This document shows positions 51,315 to 59,911 of a DNA stretch of 64,000 bases, piece by piece (positions within the stretch are counted from its first letter, which is position 1; each line of letters starts with the position of its first letter). The DNA is taken from the NCBI GenBank assembly GCA_947465645.1, contig CANIBQ010000002.1:88256-152255 (forward strand), given 5' to 3'. The position numbers were made by a program, and so were the translations under genes. This DNA comes from Acidobacteriota bacterium (lineage in GTDB: Bacteria; Acidobacteriota; Vicinamibacteria; Vicinamibacterales; UBA2999). The notes below the pieces were generated by a model. It did not search any database. It was not told where the DNA came from and saw nothing but the letters and a program-made list of their open reading frames with translations.

Positions 51315-51672
51315 GTCGCCGCGCGGCGGCGACGGCTGCGCGCCTAAGCTCCGATGGCGACGCGTCAAACGCCGCCCTCATGCCGGCGCGGGCCTTCGGG
51401 GTCTGCATCCTCGCCAGGATCGCGTCGAACTCTTCGCTGAGCGTGGCCAGCTGCCCCTCGCCGCCGGACAGCGCGTCGAAGTCCGCTTTCGAGATCAACA
51501 CCGCGCTGGGCGTCTCGTGCTTCGTGATCACCACGCGACGCCCCTGGATCGCGGATTCCAGGAGCCGGCCGAACTCGTTCTTGGCCTCGGTCGCCGTGAC
51601 CGACAGCGCCTCCACGCGTCCCGCGGTGGCGCGCACGGCGGCGATCGACCGGCGGAGGGGCTTGCGTGTCAT
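51307..51672 (-). CDS. Phd/YefM-like antitoxin
   Basis: 121 residues. Phd/YefM domain at about 25-75: SVTATEAKNEFGRLLESAIQ then RRVVITKHETPSAVLISKAD. The C-terminal tail is basic and helical and would wrap the toxin. Coupled to the zeta-like toxin. Likely represses its own promoter through the direct repeats at 51678-51701. Confidence 0.87.
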   Translation of the reverse strand: MTRKPLRRSIAAVRATAGRVEALSVTATEAKNEFGRLLESAIQGRRVVITKHETPSAVLISKADFDALSGGEGQLATLSEEFDAILARMQTPKARAGMRAAFDASPSELRRAAVAAARRRG

Positions 51673-51677
51673 GACGG

Positions 51678-51701
51678 TATTTTAGCTATTTTGGCTATTT
51701 T
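51678..51701. promoter_or_regulatory. Three TATTTT direct repeats upstream of the antitoxin, operator candidate
   Basis: TATTTT at 51678, 51687 and 51696, exactly 9 bp apart (AGC and GGC between). They cover the likely promoter of the antitoxin-toxin operon, 6 bases upstream of its ATG. Confidence 0.5.
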
Positions 51702-51731
51702 GTGCCAGCCCCTCGGGTCGGGGGTAGACCC

Positions 51732-53960
51732 CTAGAACCGGAACGTGTAACTCAGCTTGACGTTGACGTCGTTCAGCTCGGATCTGAACACGTTGTTCCT
51801 GTCCCTGTCCTGCAGGCTGTGATTGAGGACGATCAGCCCCTCCTGGCCGGCGACGGGAATCCAGCGAAGGCGCGAGTTGGCGCCGAGCACTTCCGAGACG
51901 TTGTCGTACTGGATCAGATTGATCCAGTAGAGCGTCGAGGAGAAGTTCACCTCGGTCGTGAGCCGCATCAGGCGCGTGATGAAGTCGCCCTGGGGAAGGT
52001 CGATGTCGTTCCAGTCGTACGAGAGCGACAAGCCGAAGTGCCTGGACTGCACCCAGGTCAGCTCCCCGCCAATGTTCCTCCGGGTGCCGCCGAAGAACTC
52101 TCCCCATCGGTAGGTCAGGTCGCCGGCGACCTCGCGCTGCCCGCCGGTCTCAACGCCCACCAGCATCTCACCGAACGAGTAGGTGCCGGTCGGCACCACG
52201 ACCTCCCGCGCATTGTCTTCGTAGATCGCGAACGGGTTGGTCACCGCCTCCCGCGTCGCGCTGTAGTGCACCCGCAACCCCTCGCCGGAGTTGGTGTCGA
52301 TCTCGATCAACCGGCCGAGCACCACCTGGGATTGCAGCCCGCCGTCCAGGAAGTCGATGCGTTGCGCGGCGAAGCCCGAGAAGATCGACTGCACCAGGCC
52401 GCCACCGGCGAAATGCGTGTACCCCGCGTCGGCGGTGGCGTCCCGGACGTTCCTCCGGCTGACGAACCCGAGCGCCGGGTTGAAATTCGCCTCGAGCGTC
52501 TTGACGTAGGCGCCGCCCCGCAGGCCCGAGTTGTTCGGCATCCTGAACCCGAGCCCGAATGCCGAGTCGTCGCCCTCGAGGCCTTCCGTGTCGGAACGCT
52601 GCACCCAGCCGTCGGCCTCGAGGACGCGGCCTCCGGGCAGGCGCGTGTTCAGGTAGCGGAAGTCGACGCCGGCCACCGCGTTCCCGCGATTGGAATTGGC
52701 GTCACCGGCGGTGACGATCATGCCGACGGTGGACTCCTCGAGCACGTTGGCCGAGGCCCGTCCCACCAGCACGGTGCTTTCGCCGATCTCCCTGAACTCA
52801 TCCTGCCGCACGCCCAGCACGCCGATGTTCCAGCGGCCAACCCGCCCACTGAGCTTGCCGCCGTACTGGAGATCCACCGGGGTGCCCGACCGGCTCAGGC
52901 CCAGCCGGCGCGAAAAAAAAGGCCGCCCGTTGTTGTTGCTCGATCCGGACGTGGCGCCGTTGCCAAGGCTGCCAATCCTGCCGAATTCGAATAGATCCGC
53001 GTCGTTGAGAAAGAAGTCACGCTTCTCGGGGAAGAACAGACCGAAGCGCGTGAGATTGACCTGCCGGTCGTCCACTTCGGCCGCGGAGAAGTCGGTGTTA
53101 ATCGTCAGCGATCCGTTGAGCGACGGCGTCAGCCGGTAGAAGACGTCGAGCGATGGCTCCGCGTTGGCGGTGCTGCCCGCGGGAGCAAAGGCGTGCTGCC
53201 GGTTGATCGACAGCGACGGCACGACGTCCAGGCCGAGGCCCTGGTTCATCCCGGTCAGCCCGGTCGCACGTCCCAGGATGCTCGGGTTGTAGGTGCGGTT
53301 GCGGGAGACCCAGACCATTTCCTCGCCCCTGCGCCGGATGCTGCGTCCGAAGTTGAACCCCCAGGTGTCGATGGCCGGGTCGAAGGGCAGGCTCTTGAAA
53401 GGGATCTCGACCTCGGCCATCCAGCCGTTGTCGAAGGCGGTCGCCGCCGAATCCCAGATCACCGTCCATTCACTCTCGAACGAGCTCACATCGTCATAGA
53501 GCGCCTCGTGCCGGACGGCGTTGATGTTGGTCTCGAAGCGGTAGCCGCTGCGTCCGGTGTTGAAGGGGTCGAGGATCACGACCAGGCGATCGTCGCGGCC
53601 CAGGCCCTGGCCGTGCCTCGCGGTCGGCGCCGCGATGCGGCCTGGTTCGCTGTCGAACATGCGCGCCCCGATGTACAGGGCGTCAGTGGTGTACAGCAGG
53701 TAGACCTCGGTGCGCTCGGAGGGCGCCGTGCCGTTGCCCGGACGGATCTGATGGAAATCGGTGATGACGTCGGCCTGTTGCCAGATCGCCTCGTCCAGCC
53801 GGCCGTCAACGGTGGGCGGCGCGGCGACCCGCGTCACGCGCACGGCCTTGTCGGTGCTGGCGGTGTTGGGGGTGTTGGGCGTGCCCTGCGCCAACGCCGC
53901 ATCCGGACGCAGCAGATGCAGCAGGCACAGCCCGCAGAGAAGAAGTGAAGTCCGCAGCAC
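51732..53960 (-). CDS. DUF5916 outer-membrane protein with CBM9-like domain
   Basis: 742 residues. Signal peptide over 1-24. CBM9/DOMON-like domain at about 40-220 (PPTVDGRLDEAIWQQADVI, ALYIGARMFDSEP, GWMAEVEIPFKSLPF). The rest is the DUF5916 barrel with FFPEKRDFFLN, many alternating strands and a C-terminal aromatic VKLSYTFRF. Likely outer membrane; ligand unknown. Confidence 0.9.
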   Translation of the reverse strand: MLRTSLLLCGLCLLHLLRPDAALAQGTPNTPNTASTDKAVRVTRVAAPPTVDGRLDEAIWQQADVITDFHQIRPGNGTAPSERTEVYLLYTTDALYIGARMFDSEPGRIAAPTARHGQGLGRDDRLVVILDPFNTGRSGYRFETNINAVRHEALYDDVSSFESEWTVIWDSAATAFDNGWMAEVEIPFKSLPFDPAIDTWGFNFGRSIRRRGEEMVWVSRNRTYNPSILGRATGLTGMNQGLGLDVVPSLSINRQHAFAPAGSTANAEPSLDVFYRLTPSLNGSLTINTDFSAAEVDDRQVNLTRFGLFFPEKRDFFLNDADLFEFGRIGSLGNGATSGSSNNNGRPFFSRRLGLSRSGTPVDLQYGGKLSGRVGRWNIGVLGVRQDEFREIGESTVLVGRASANVLEESTVGMIVTAGDANSNRGNAVAGVDFRYLNTRLPGGRVLEADGWVQRSDTEGLEGDDSAFGLGFRMPNNSGLRGGAYVKTLEANFNPALGFVSRRNVRDATADAGYTHFAGGGLVQSIFSGFAAQRIDFLDGGLQSQVVLGRLIEIDTNSGEGLRVHYSATREAVTNPFAIYEDNAREVVVPTGTYSFGEMLVGVETGGQREVAGDLTYRWGEFFGGTRRNIGGELTWVQSRHFGLSLSYDWNDIDLPQGDFITRLMRLTTEVNFSSTLYWINLIQYDNVSEVLGANSRLRWIPVAGQEGLIVLNHSLQDRDRNNVFRSELNDVNVKLSYTFRF

Positions 53961-53966
53961 GCGGCG

Positions 53967-54770
53967 CTACCTGGATGGTCCCGCGACGGTGATGCCGCGA
54001 ATGCCGTTGTGCTGAATCACCTGCGCCACCAGCCCCGATGCCTTCGCGTCCTCGACGAACGCGCGCAGATACGCGGCGGCGGCGGCGCGGCCTTTCGGCG
54101 TGCCCACCGCCTGCTGCACCGACGTGAAGCGGCCATCGATCACGCGCGACCCGGGATGCTTTTCCGCGAGCTCGACCAGCACCGGCTTGAGGCTCGCCAG
54201 CGCATCGAGCTTGTCCCTGAAGAACATCGCCACCGAGGCATCCACGCCGGGCGTGCGCACCAGCGTCGCCTGCTTCAGCGCCCTGGACAGGTACAGGTCA
54301 TAGGCGCTTTTCTCCGAGACGGCGATGCGCACCCCGACCCGATCGACGTCGGCCAGCGTCTTGATGGGCGAACCAGCGGGGACGAGATAGGTGGAGTCGA
54401 TGTCGACGTACGGGGCGGTGAACGCAATCTCGCCGGCGCGGTCCGGGTCGGCCGCGAGAAATGCCACGTCCCAGGCGCCAGCCTTGACGCCGTCAGCCAT
54501 CGCACCCGCCGACGTGTAGGGCACGATGGTCATCGGCACGCCAAGCCGGCGGCTCAGCTCGCGCCCCAGATCGACCGCGATGCCGCCTTCGCGGCCGCCC
54601 GTCGAATCCCTGCTGGCGAGCAGCGCGTTGCCAAAATTGATTCCGACACGCAGCGTGCCGGTTGGAACGAGCTCGGCGCGAGCAGCGGGCGACATCTGCT
54701 GGGCGGTCACGGACGGCATCAGAAAAAGGAAAAGGAGGAACATCCCCGGAACAGTGCGCATCAGAACCAT
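53967..54770 (-). CDS. Periplasmic solute-binding protein, family 3
   Basis: 267 residues from ATG 54770. Signal peptide (GMFLLFLFLMPSVTAQ). SBP_bac_3 fold: LRVGINFGNALLAS, GGIAVDLGRELSRRLGVP, AGAWDVAFLAADPDRA, FTAPYVDIDSTYLVPAGSP. Binds amino acids or other polar solutes. No permease or ATPase gene adjacent, so the partner system is elsewhere or absent. Confidence 0.88.
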   Translation of the reverse strand: MVLMRTVPGMFLLFLFLMPSVTAQQMSPAARAELVPTGTLRVGINFGNALLASRDSTGGREGGIAVDLGRELSRRLGVPMTIVPYTSAGAMADGVKAGAWDVAFLAADPDRAGEIAFTAPYVDIDSTYLVPAGSPIKTLADVDRVGVRIAVSEKSAYDLYLSRALKQATLVRTPGVDASVAMFFRDKLDALASLKPVLVELAEKHPGSRVIDGRFTSVQQAVGTPKGRAAAAAYLRAFVEDAKASGLVAQVIQHNGIRGITVAGPSR

Positions 54771-54844
54771 AGGATAACCCTTCGCCCGCCTGTCAAAGGG
54801 GGGCAACATGTGTCACCGTAGCACTGACAGCCACGGGGGTCAGC

Positions 54845-55210
54845 ATGAGTCCAGAATCGCCTGTTGCAGAGCGGCGCACGAACGCGTGGATTGGTACCGC
54901 GCTTCGTCTCGAAGGAAAGGTCATCAGCAGCGAGGACCTGACCATCGACGGCGAGATTGAAGGATCGATCGACGTGGGGGGTCACAACCTCACGATTGGC
55001 CCCGGCGCGTCAGTCAAAGCAGACCTGGCGGCGAAGACCATTACCATCAGCGGTGCCGTAACAGGCAACGTCCAGGCGACCGAGAAGGTCGATCTCCGGG
55101 GGACCGGATCGGTCACCGGCAACATCCGCGCACCGCGCTTCGCGATGGCCGAAGGGGCGACGGTCATGGGCAAGGTCGAAGCGGGAAGGGACCTCACCCG
55201 CACGGCCTGA
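54845..55210 (+). CDS. Bactofilin
   Basis: 121 residues. A central beta-helix of repeating hydrophobic steps (SSEDLTIDGEIEGSI, NLTIGPGASVKADLAAKTI, VTGNVQATEKVDLRGTGSV) flanked by short disordered ends, as in bactofilins. Forms cytoplasmic filaments that organise cell shape or wall enzymes. Confidence 0.92.
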   Translation: MSPESPVAERRTNAWIGTALRLEGKVISSEDLTIDGEIEGSIDVGGHNLTIGPGASVKADLAAKTITISGAVTGNVQATEKVDLRGTGSVTGNIRAPRFAMAEGATVMGKVEAGRDLTRTA

Positions 55211-55220
55211 CCGCCGATCG

Positions 55221-56282
55221 CTACTTCTTGAGCGTGCTCTTGATCGAGCCCCAGTCCTCGAGCGTGCACTCGTAGCGATTGATCGCTTCGGTCGGATTCC
55301 AGGTGAAATACGCGTTCCAGACGAACGGCTTGACGAGCGACGCGGGTTCATTCACGGTCATCACGTAGTCGAGCCGGCTGCCGTTCTGGACCACGGTAAA
55401 GCGTTCGTTGACCGTGACGTTCTGGGTCTGCGGCGCCCCCGAGCGGTCGAAGTACGGCCAGTTGATCCTGGAGGTATCGACGACCAGCGTCTTGTCTTCC
55501 CAGCGTCCGACCGAGTAGCCAAGGGGCGATAACGGTACCGTCGCCGGACGAGCGGCATTGGCGCCCAGGTGGATCTTCCGCACCGCATCGAACTCCTCGA
55601 ATCGCAGCTCGATATTGGGGCCGACCTGCACGAACTCCATCGGATAGGGGTTGCCCATGAGCGCCGGCATGCCCGGGGCCACGCACTTGATCAACGGGTT
55701 GTCCGTGATGTCGTCCCATTTCGCTACCGCCGCGGCCGCCGACGGGGTCAGCTGGTAGTTCGAGCGCCCAGCAAAAAACCAGGCGCCCGTGCCCTGGCTC
55801 CAGGTTCGAAAGATGCTGTCTGCAGTGGGAGCGGCTGCTTTCCTGGTGCCGGCAACCACCGCACTTCCCGCGGCTGTCTTGGACCACCGCGGCTCCCGGG
55901 TGCCACCCACCAGTAACTCGACGCCATCCGGCAGCAGCACGTGATTGACCTGGAGGTATCGGTCCCGGCGATTCGACGGCCAGCCGGCGACGCGCACCCG
56001 ATCGCCAACCGCGAGCCTGTTGTCGGTCAGCCCGCGGCGGCGTTGCGCGCTGACCGCGCCGCCCTCGAGCGTCCACACCGCCTTCACACCCTTGGCGTCG
56101 GTGCTGGTGACTTCGATCATGATGTGCGGGTTTGTCCAGGAGACCCTCGACACCACGCCTTCCACTTCGGTGACCGAAGTGCGAACGAATTCCGACATCG
56201 AATGATGTGCGGCGGCTGAGAAAGGCACGGCCGCCAGCATGCCGGCGGCGATGGCGCCGGCGAGTCTATGACGTGTGTTCAT
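55221..56282 (-). CDS. Two-domain DUF6152-like exported protein
   Basis: 353 residues. Signal peptide ending AAAHHSMSEF. N-terminal DUF6152-like domain (about 24-120: GVVSRVSWTNPHIMIEVTS, LAVGDRVRVAGWP). C-terminal domain (about 190-345: IKCVAPGMPALMGNPYPMEF, EDKTLVVDTSRINWPYFD, FTWNPTEAINRYECTLEDWG). That domain occurs alone in 56910-57557. So two modules that are split elsewhere are fused here. Envelope location; function unknown. Confidence 0.85.
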   Translation of the reverse strand: MNTRHRLAGAIAAGMLAAVPFSAAAHHSMSEFVRTSVTEVEGVVSRVSWTNPHIMIEVTSTDAKGVKAVWTLEGGAVSAQRRRGLTDNRLAVGDRVRVAGWPSNRRDRYLQVNHVLLPDGVELLVGGTREPRWSKTAAGSAVVAGTRKAAAPTADSIFRTWSQGTGAWFFAGRSNYQLTPSAAAAVAKWDDITDNPLIKCVAPGMPALMGNPYPMEFVQVGPNIELRFEEFDAVRKIHLGANAARPATVPLSPLGYSVGRWEDKTLVVDTSRINWPYFDRSGAPQTQNVTVNERFTVVQNGSRLDYVMTVNEPASLVKPFVWNAYFTWNPTEAINRYECTLEDWGSIKSTLKK

Positions 56283-56311
56283 GGCTTCCCCAAGAATGTG
56301 AGATTTCCGAC

Positions 56312-56393
56312 GCCCATTTCAGACTAGCGACGGGGCTGGCGGTCGCCGGTGCCGCCGATCATCGCGAGCCCACCTTGTTGGTCATGCTCTGGG
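56312..56393 (-). pseudogene. Fragment duplicated from the 3' end of the propeller gene
   Basis: Nearly identical to 57602-57681, the last roughly 24 codons of the cytochrome c/propeller gene (shared ACCTTGTTGGTCATGCTCTG and surroundings). It has no start and sits just upstream of the fused DUF6152 gene. Confidence 0.75.
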
Positions 56394-56475
56394 GGTTCGA
56401 GCCAGAAGCGCCGACAGCGAGACGGGGGCGGCGCTTCCGACCGGTGTGGAAATGCTGGTCCCTGCTCGAACGCTC

Positions 56476-56895
56476 CTACTGCGCCCCCGCGCGAACGATG
56501 CCCGGCTTGGGGCCGGTAATGTGTGCGATGTCCCCGTTCTCGAACACGGCACGATCGATCCGCATGAAATTCGCGCCGCTTCGACTCGGCGAACCGACGA
56601 CGGAAGGCAGTTTCTGGCCCGGCTGGAACACCAGATCACCCAACCCCGTGCGCCGTACGTTATTCGCGGCCGGGAGTTCCGCGCCCCACTCCACCTTGTT
56701 CCCTGCCTCGTCCGTGAACACGTACACCAACCGTCCGTGAGGATTCACAAGATCGTAGGACACCACGGTGACATTCCTGTGCTCAATCGTCCGAGACAGA
56801 TCGAAGTAGGTATTCCCATTGTGGTGGGCGGATGCGGACACCCCGACGAGAACGGCCAGGATGGCCAATGACACCGTACATCCGACTTTCCTCAT
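56476..56895 (-). CDS. Exported DUF6152-like protein, single domain
   Basis: 139 residues from ATG 56895 (GGGGAAG upstream). Signal peptide ends SASAHHNGNTYF. One domain with VTVVSYDLVNPHGRLVYVF and GLGDLVFQPGQKLPSVVGSP. Follows 56910-57557 after 14 bp; the pair together corresponds to the fused protein 55221-56282. Confidence 0.82.
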   Translation of the reverse strand: MRKVGCTVSLAILAVLVGVSASAHHNGNTYFDLSRTIEHRNVTVVSYDLVNPHGRLVYVFTDEAGNKVEWGAELPAANNVRRTGLGDLVFQPGQKLPSVVGSPSRSGANFMRIDRAVFENGDIAHITGPKPGIVRAGAQ

Positions 56896-56909
56896 CGCTT
56901 CCCCTCCCC

Positions 56910-57557
56910 TCACTTGATGTTGCCGAATTCGGGAATGCATTCGTACTCCCAAATCTCCCCTTTCGGCGCGAAATCCCAACGACCGTTCACCACATAGGGC
57001 TTTTCGTAGTTCGTGGGATCGTGCACTTCGCCGGTAAAGCTCAATACATCGCCGTCCCTCGACCAGCGCTCGACAACGTACGCGTCCTCGTTACCGGAGA
57101 ACGGCAACCCTGACGTCCACATGTAGTTGTCGCGGGACAAGTGTGTCGTTTTGATCACCAGCGTCTTACCTTCCCAGCGACCCGTGGAATAGCCGATCAG
57201 TGACGCCGGTCGCTTAGCCGGCGCCGCACGACCGTCCATGAAGATACGCCGCACCTGGTGAAAGTGCTCATAGAGAATCAGGATCTGATGATCCTGCTGA
57301 ACGATCTCGATCGGATATGGATCCACGAGTCCCATCGGAATGCCGGGCATGAGGCATCGAAGCGTGGGATCCTTTTCCGCGGTGAAGCTCTCAAATGCGG
57401 CCCGTCCCGCGGCCGTTAACTTGACCTCATCCGGCGCCGGCTGGCCCATCCGGGGAGGGTGGCGCGGTTGCCAAATTCCTTCGAAGTCAGCCTGGGCGGC
57501 AGCCGTGTCAGCACACAAGACTATCGCGACAGCAAGTGTAATCATCCCAGAACGCAT
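56910..57557 (-). CDS. Exported protein matching the C-terminal domain of the fused DUF6152 gene
   Basis: 215 residues. Signal peptide (ITLAVAIVLCADTAAAQ). Conserved phrases LRCLMPGIPMGLVDPYPIEI, YSTGRWEGKTLVIKTTHLS, and a C-terminal IWEYECIPEFGNIK parallel to YECTLEDWGSIK in 55221-56282. Unknown role. Confidence 0.8.
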   Translation of the reverse strand: MRSGMITLAVAIVLCADTAAAQADFEGIWQPRHPPRMGQPAPDEVKLTAAGRAAFESFTAEKDPTLRCLMPGIPMGLVDPYPIEIVQQDHQILILYEHFHQVRRIFMDGRAAPAKRPASLIGYSTGRWEGKTLVIKTTHLSRDNYMWTSGLPFSGNEDAYVVERWSRDGDVLSFTGEVHDPTNYEKPYVVNGRWDFAPKGEIWEYECIPEFGNIK

Positions 57558-57611
57558 CGTGCCCTCACATGCTCGAAAGTCACAGACACTAAGGTTAACG
57601 CCCGTTTCAGA

Positions 57612-58919
57612 CTAACGACGGGTCTGGCGGTCGCCGGCGCGGCCGATAATCGCGAGGCCCACCTTGTTGGTCATGCTCTGGTGAATCACGAGATTGCCAT
57701 CGGGCGAGGCGGACATGTTTCGGATGACGCCGACGCCCGACGGGATCGCCCAGCTCTGGAAGGCCTCCGTCCTGGGATCGAAGCGCACCAGTGTGTCGGG
57801 GCGCATGCCCGACTCGTTGTACCAGACGACGTCGTCCACCACCTCGATCGCGTACGGGTGCGAATCCGGTCCGCTCGGCGAGGCCCACTGTTTCACCTCT
57901 CCGGTCCGCGGGTCGAGCCGCCCGATGTAACCGCGGTAGGACTCGACGAACCAGATGTTGTCCTTGCTGTCGATGGCCAGCCGCCGGGTGCCCGCCTGGG
58001 GATTCGACATGTGCGCCGTTCCCCACGTCCGGTACTCGCGGATCTCCATCGTCTTCGGATCGACGCGCGCGATCGCGTTCGAGTTGCGAAGCGCGACCCA
58101 TGGAGTGCCCTGAGAGTCGATCCTGATCCCGTACGGCCGCACGTTCGCCCGCGCCATCGTCACGAACGTGACGTCGCCCGTCTGGATGTTCATGCGGCCG
58201 ATCATGTTGGCGCCCTGCAACGTGAACCAGAGCGTCCCGTTGTTATCGAAGGCCGGCGTGTGCGGGTCCCGTGCGGCGGGGTCGGGCATCTTGTAAACGG
58301 TGATTGCGCCCGACGCCGGGTTCAGCTTCCCGACCGTCCCGTTGCCGTTCCCCGTGTACCAAACGTTGCCGTCGGGCCCCATGATGATGCTGTGCGGATG
58401 GGCCTCGGTCTCGAGCTTCCATTCCTTCATCGCGCCGGTCGTGGGATTGAGGCGGCCGATGACGCTGCCGAACTGGCCGGTCCACCAGATGGTGCCGTCC
58501 TTGGTCTGGAACGGGTCGCGCGCCCGCTGACCGAGCGTCGGCGCCGTCCACTCACGGAAGGTCACCGTCGCGTTACCGGCGATGAGATTGGGACGAAGCT
58601 TGCCCGACGGCGGAAAGTTCGTGGCCAGGTACTGCGCTACCTGGTTCGCGGTCCCATCCGGCAACATCACCATGGTGGCGACCAGGCTCTTCCAGTCCGC
58701 CTGGTTGTAGCCGACCGACTCCGTAATCAGGTCGAGGCCATGACAGCTGGCACACATGGCTTCCACCGAACTCTTGGCCGCTCCAGGCGGGAGCTGATTC
58801 CGCTGCTGCCCGGACGCCCCTTGCCGGCCCTGGCTCTCCACTGCCACAGTCACACCCGCGACCATCAAGACGGCGACCAGCGCCAGACTCGCGATTGAGA
58901 ATCTTGAGAACATGTACAT
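57612..58919 (-). CDS. Cytochrome c fused to a Vgb-like beta-propeller
   Basis: 435 residues from ATG 58919. Signal peptide, then a mono-heme segment with CASCHGLDL (CxxCH) and MVMLPDG at about 70-125. After it six or seven propeller blades of the virginiamycin B lyase type: DGTIWWTGQFGSVIGRLNP, GNVWYTGNGNGTVGKLNP, NIWFVESYRGYIGRLDP. Lyase activity on streptogramins is not implied. A periplasmic electron-transfer or sensing protein is more likely. Confidence 0.88.
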   Translation of the reverse strand: MYMFSRFSIASLALVAVLMVAGVTVAVESQGRQGASGQQRNQLPPGAAKSSVEAMCASCHGLDLITESVGYNQADWKSLVATMVMLPDGTANQVAQYLATNFPPSGKLRPNLIAGNATVTFREWTAPTLGQRARDPFQTKDGTIWWTGQFGSVIGRLNPTTGAMKEWKLETEAHPHSIIMGPDGNVWYTGNGNGTVGKLNPASGAITVYKMPDPAARDPHTPAFDNNGTLWFTLQGANMIGRMNIQTGDVTFVTMARANVRPYGIRIDSQGTPWVALRNSNAIARVDPKTMEIREYRTWGTAHMSNPQAGTRRLAIDSKDNIWFVESYRGYIGRLDPRTGEVKQWASPSGPDSHPYAIEVVDDVVWYNESGMRPDTLVRFDPRTEAFQSWAIPSGVGVIRNMSASPDGNLVIHQSMTNKVGLAIIGRAGDRQTRR

Positions 58920-59017
58920 AGTGTGCGCGCTCCAGTGATTAACCGCTACCGGATACCGAGGGAGAGAACTGAGCACATCACGCTTCCGTCCACGGCGAGA
59001 GAGCCTATCATCCCAGT

Positions 59018-59337
59018 GGGAGCGGCTGCTTTCCTCGTGCCGGCCACGCGAACCCGGTCGCCAACAGCGAGCCTGTCACCGGTCAGCCCCAGGCGGCGCT
59101 GCGCGCTGACGCGCCGCCCTCGAGAGTCCACGCCGCCTTGACGCCGTTCGGGCCGGTGCTGGTCACTTCGATCATGATGTGCGGGTTTGTCCAGGAGACC
59201 CTCGACACCACGCCTTCCACTTCGGTGACCGCCGTGCGCACGAATTCCGACATCGAATGATGTGCGGCGGCTGAGAAAGGCACGGCCGCCAGCATGCCGG
59301 CGGCGATCGCGCCGGCGAGTCTATGACGTGTGTTCAT
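59018..59337 (-). pseudogene. Truncated duplicate of the fused DUF6152 gene
   Basis: Residues 1-80 of 55221-56282 are repeated nearly base for base from ATG 59337. A single-base deletion near 59110 shifts the frame. An internal deletion then joins the VRVAG region to TRKAAAPT, and the rest is lost. It directly precedes the propeller gene. Confidence 0.8.
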
Positions 59338-59465
59338 GGCTTGCCTCAGGGTTTCACTGGTTCGAATGTACGGCCGAGGTCAGGGTCAATCGGCTGAGAG
59401 TATAAGCGGGCGGTGTCCAAAACGATACATATCCCGAGGCGCGAATCCTCTACGCTCTCCATCTG

Positions 59466-59732
59466 ATGGCTGAAAAGGGTACGGCAGCGACGACGACCAT
59501 CAATACGTCCGAAGAGTCCAGGGCGTCCTGTTACGACGTCATCTCAATGTTGGAGCATCAACTGCGGACTGCACGGGCGTTACTGGATGAACTGACAGAT
59601 CAGGGTTCGCCTGCGACACACGCGTCGAAGTTGGTGGTTGCGGACTACTGCAAGGAATTGCGCGCAGAGGCCGTCGAGGTGGTGAAGGCCACGGCGATGC
59701 TCCACGACGAAGTGTGCAGTCGCCTGACCTGA
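59466..59732 (+). CDS. Small helical hypothetical protein
   Basis: 88 residues, fully alpha-helical and acidic, with CYDVISMLEHQLRTARALLDEL and KATAMLHDEVCSRL. Two or three Cys. No family recognised. An AT-rich stretch upstream (59400-59460) could hold its promoter. Confidence 0.55.
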   Translation: MAEKGTAATTTINTSEESRASCYDVISMLEHQLRTARALLDELTDQGSPATHASKLVVADYCKELRAEAVEVVKATAMLHDEVCSRLT

Positions 59733-59911
59733 CGCGATTCCTTTCCCTGCGCTTGCTCGGCTGACGATACGTCAGGGTCCCAACATATACTCAGGAACAA
59801 CTGAAGGGTGCAGCCAGGCCGGCTGCAGGAAGCTGGATGGTCGGGCCGCCATCCTCGTGGTCGAGAGACCAGCAGGACTCCATTGGCAGGCGTGTTCACC
59901 GGCAATCCGCG

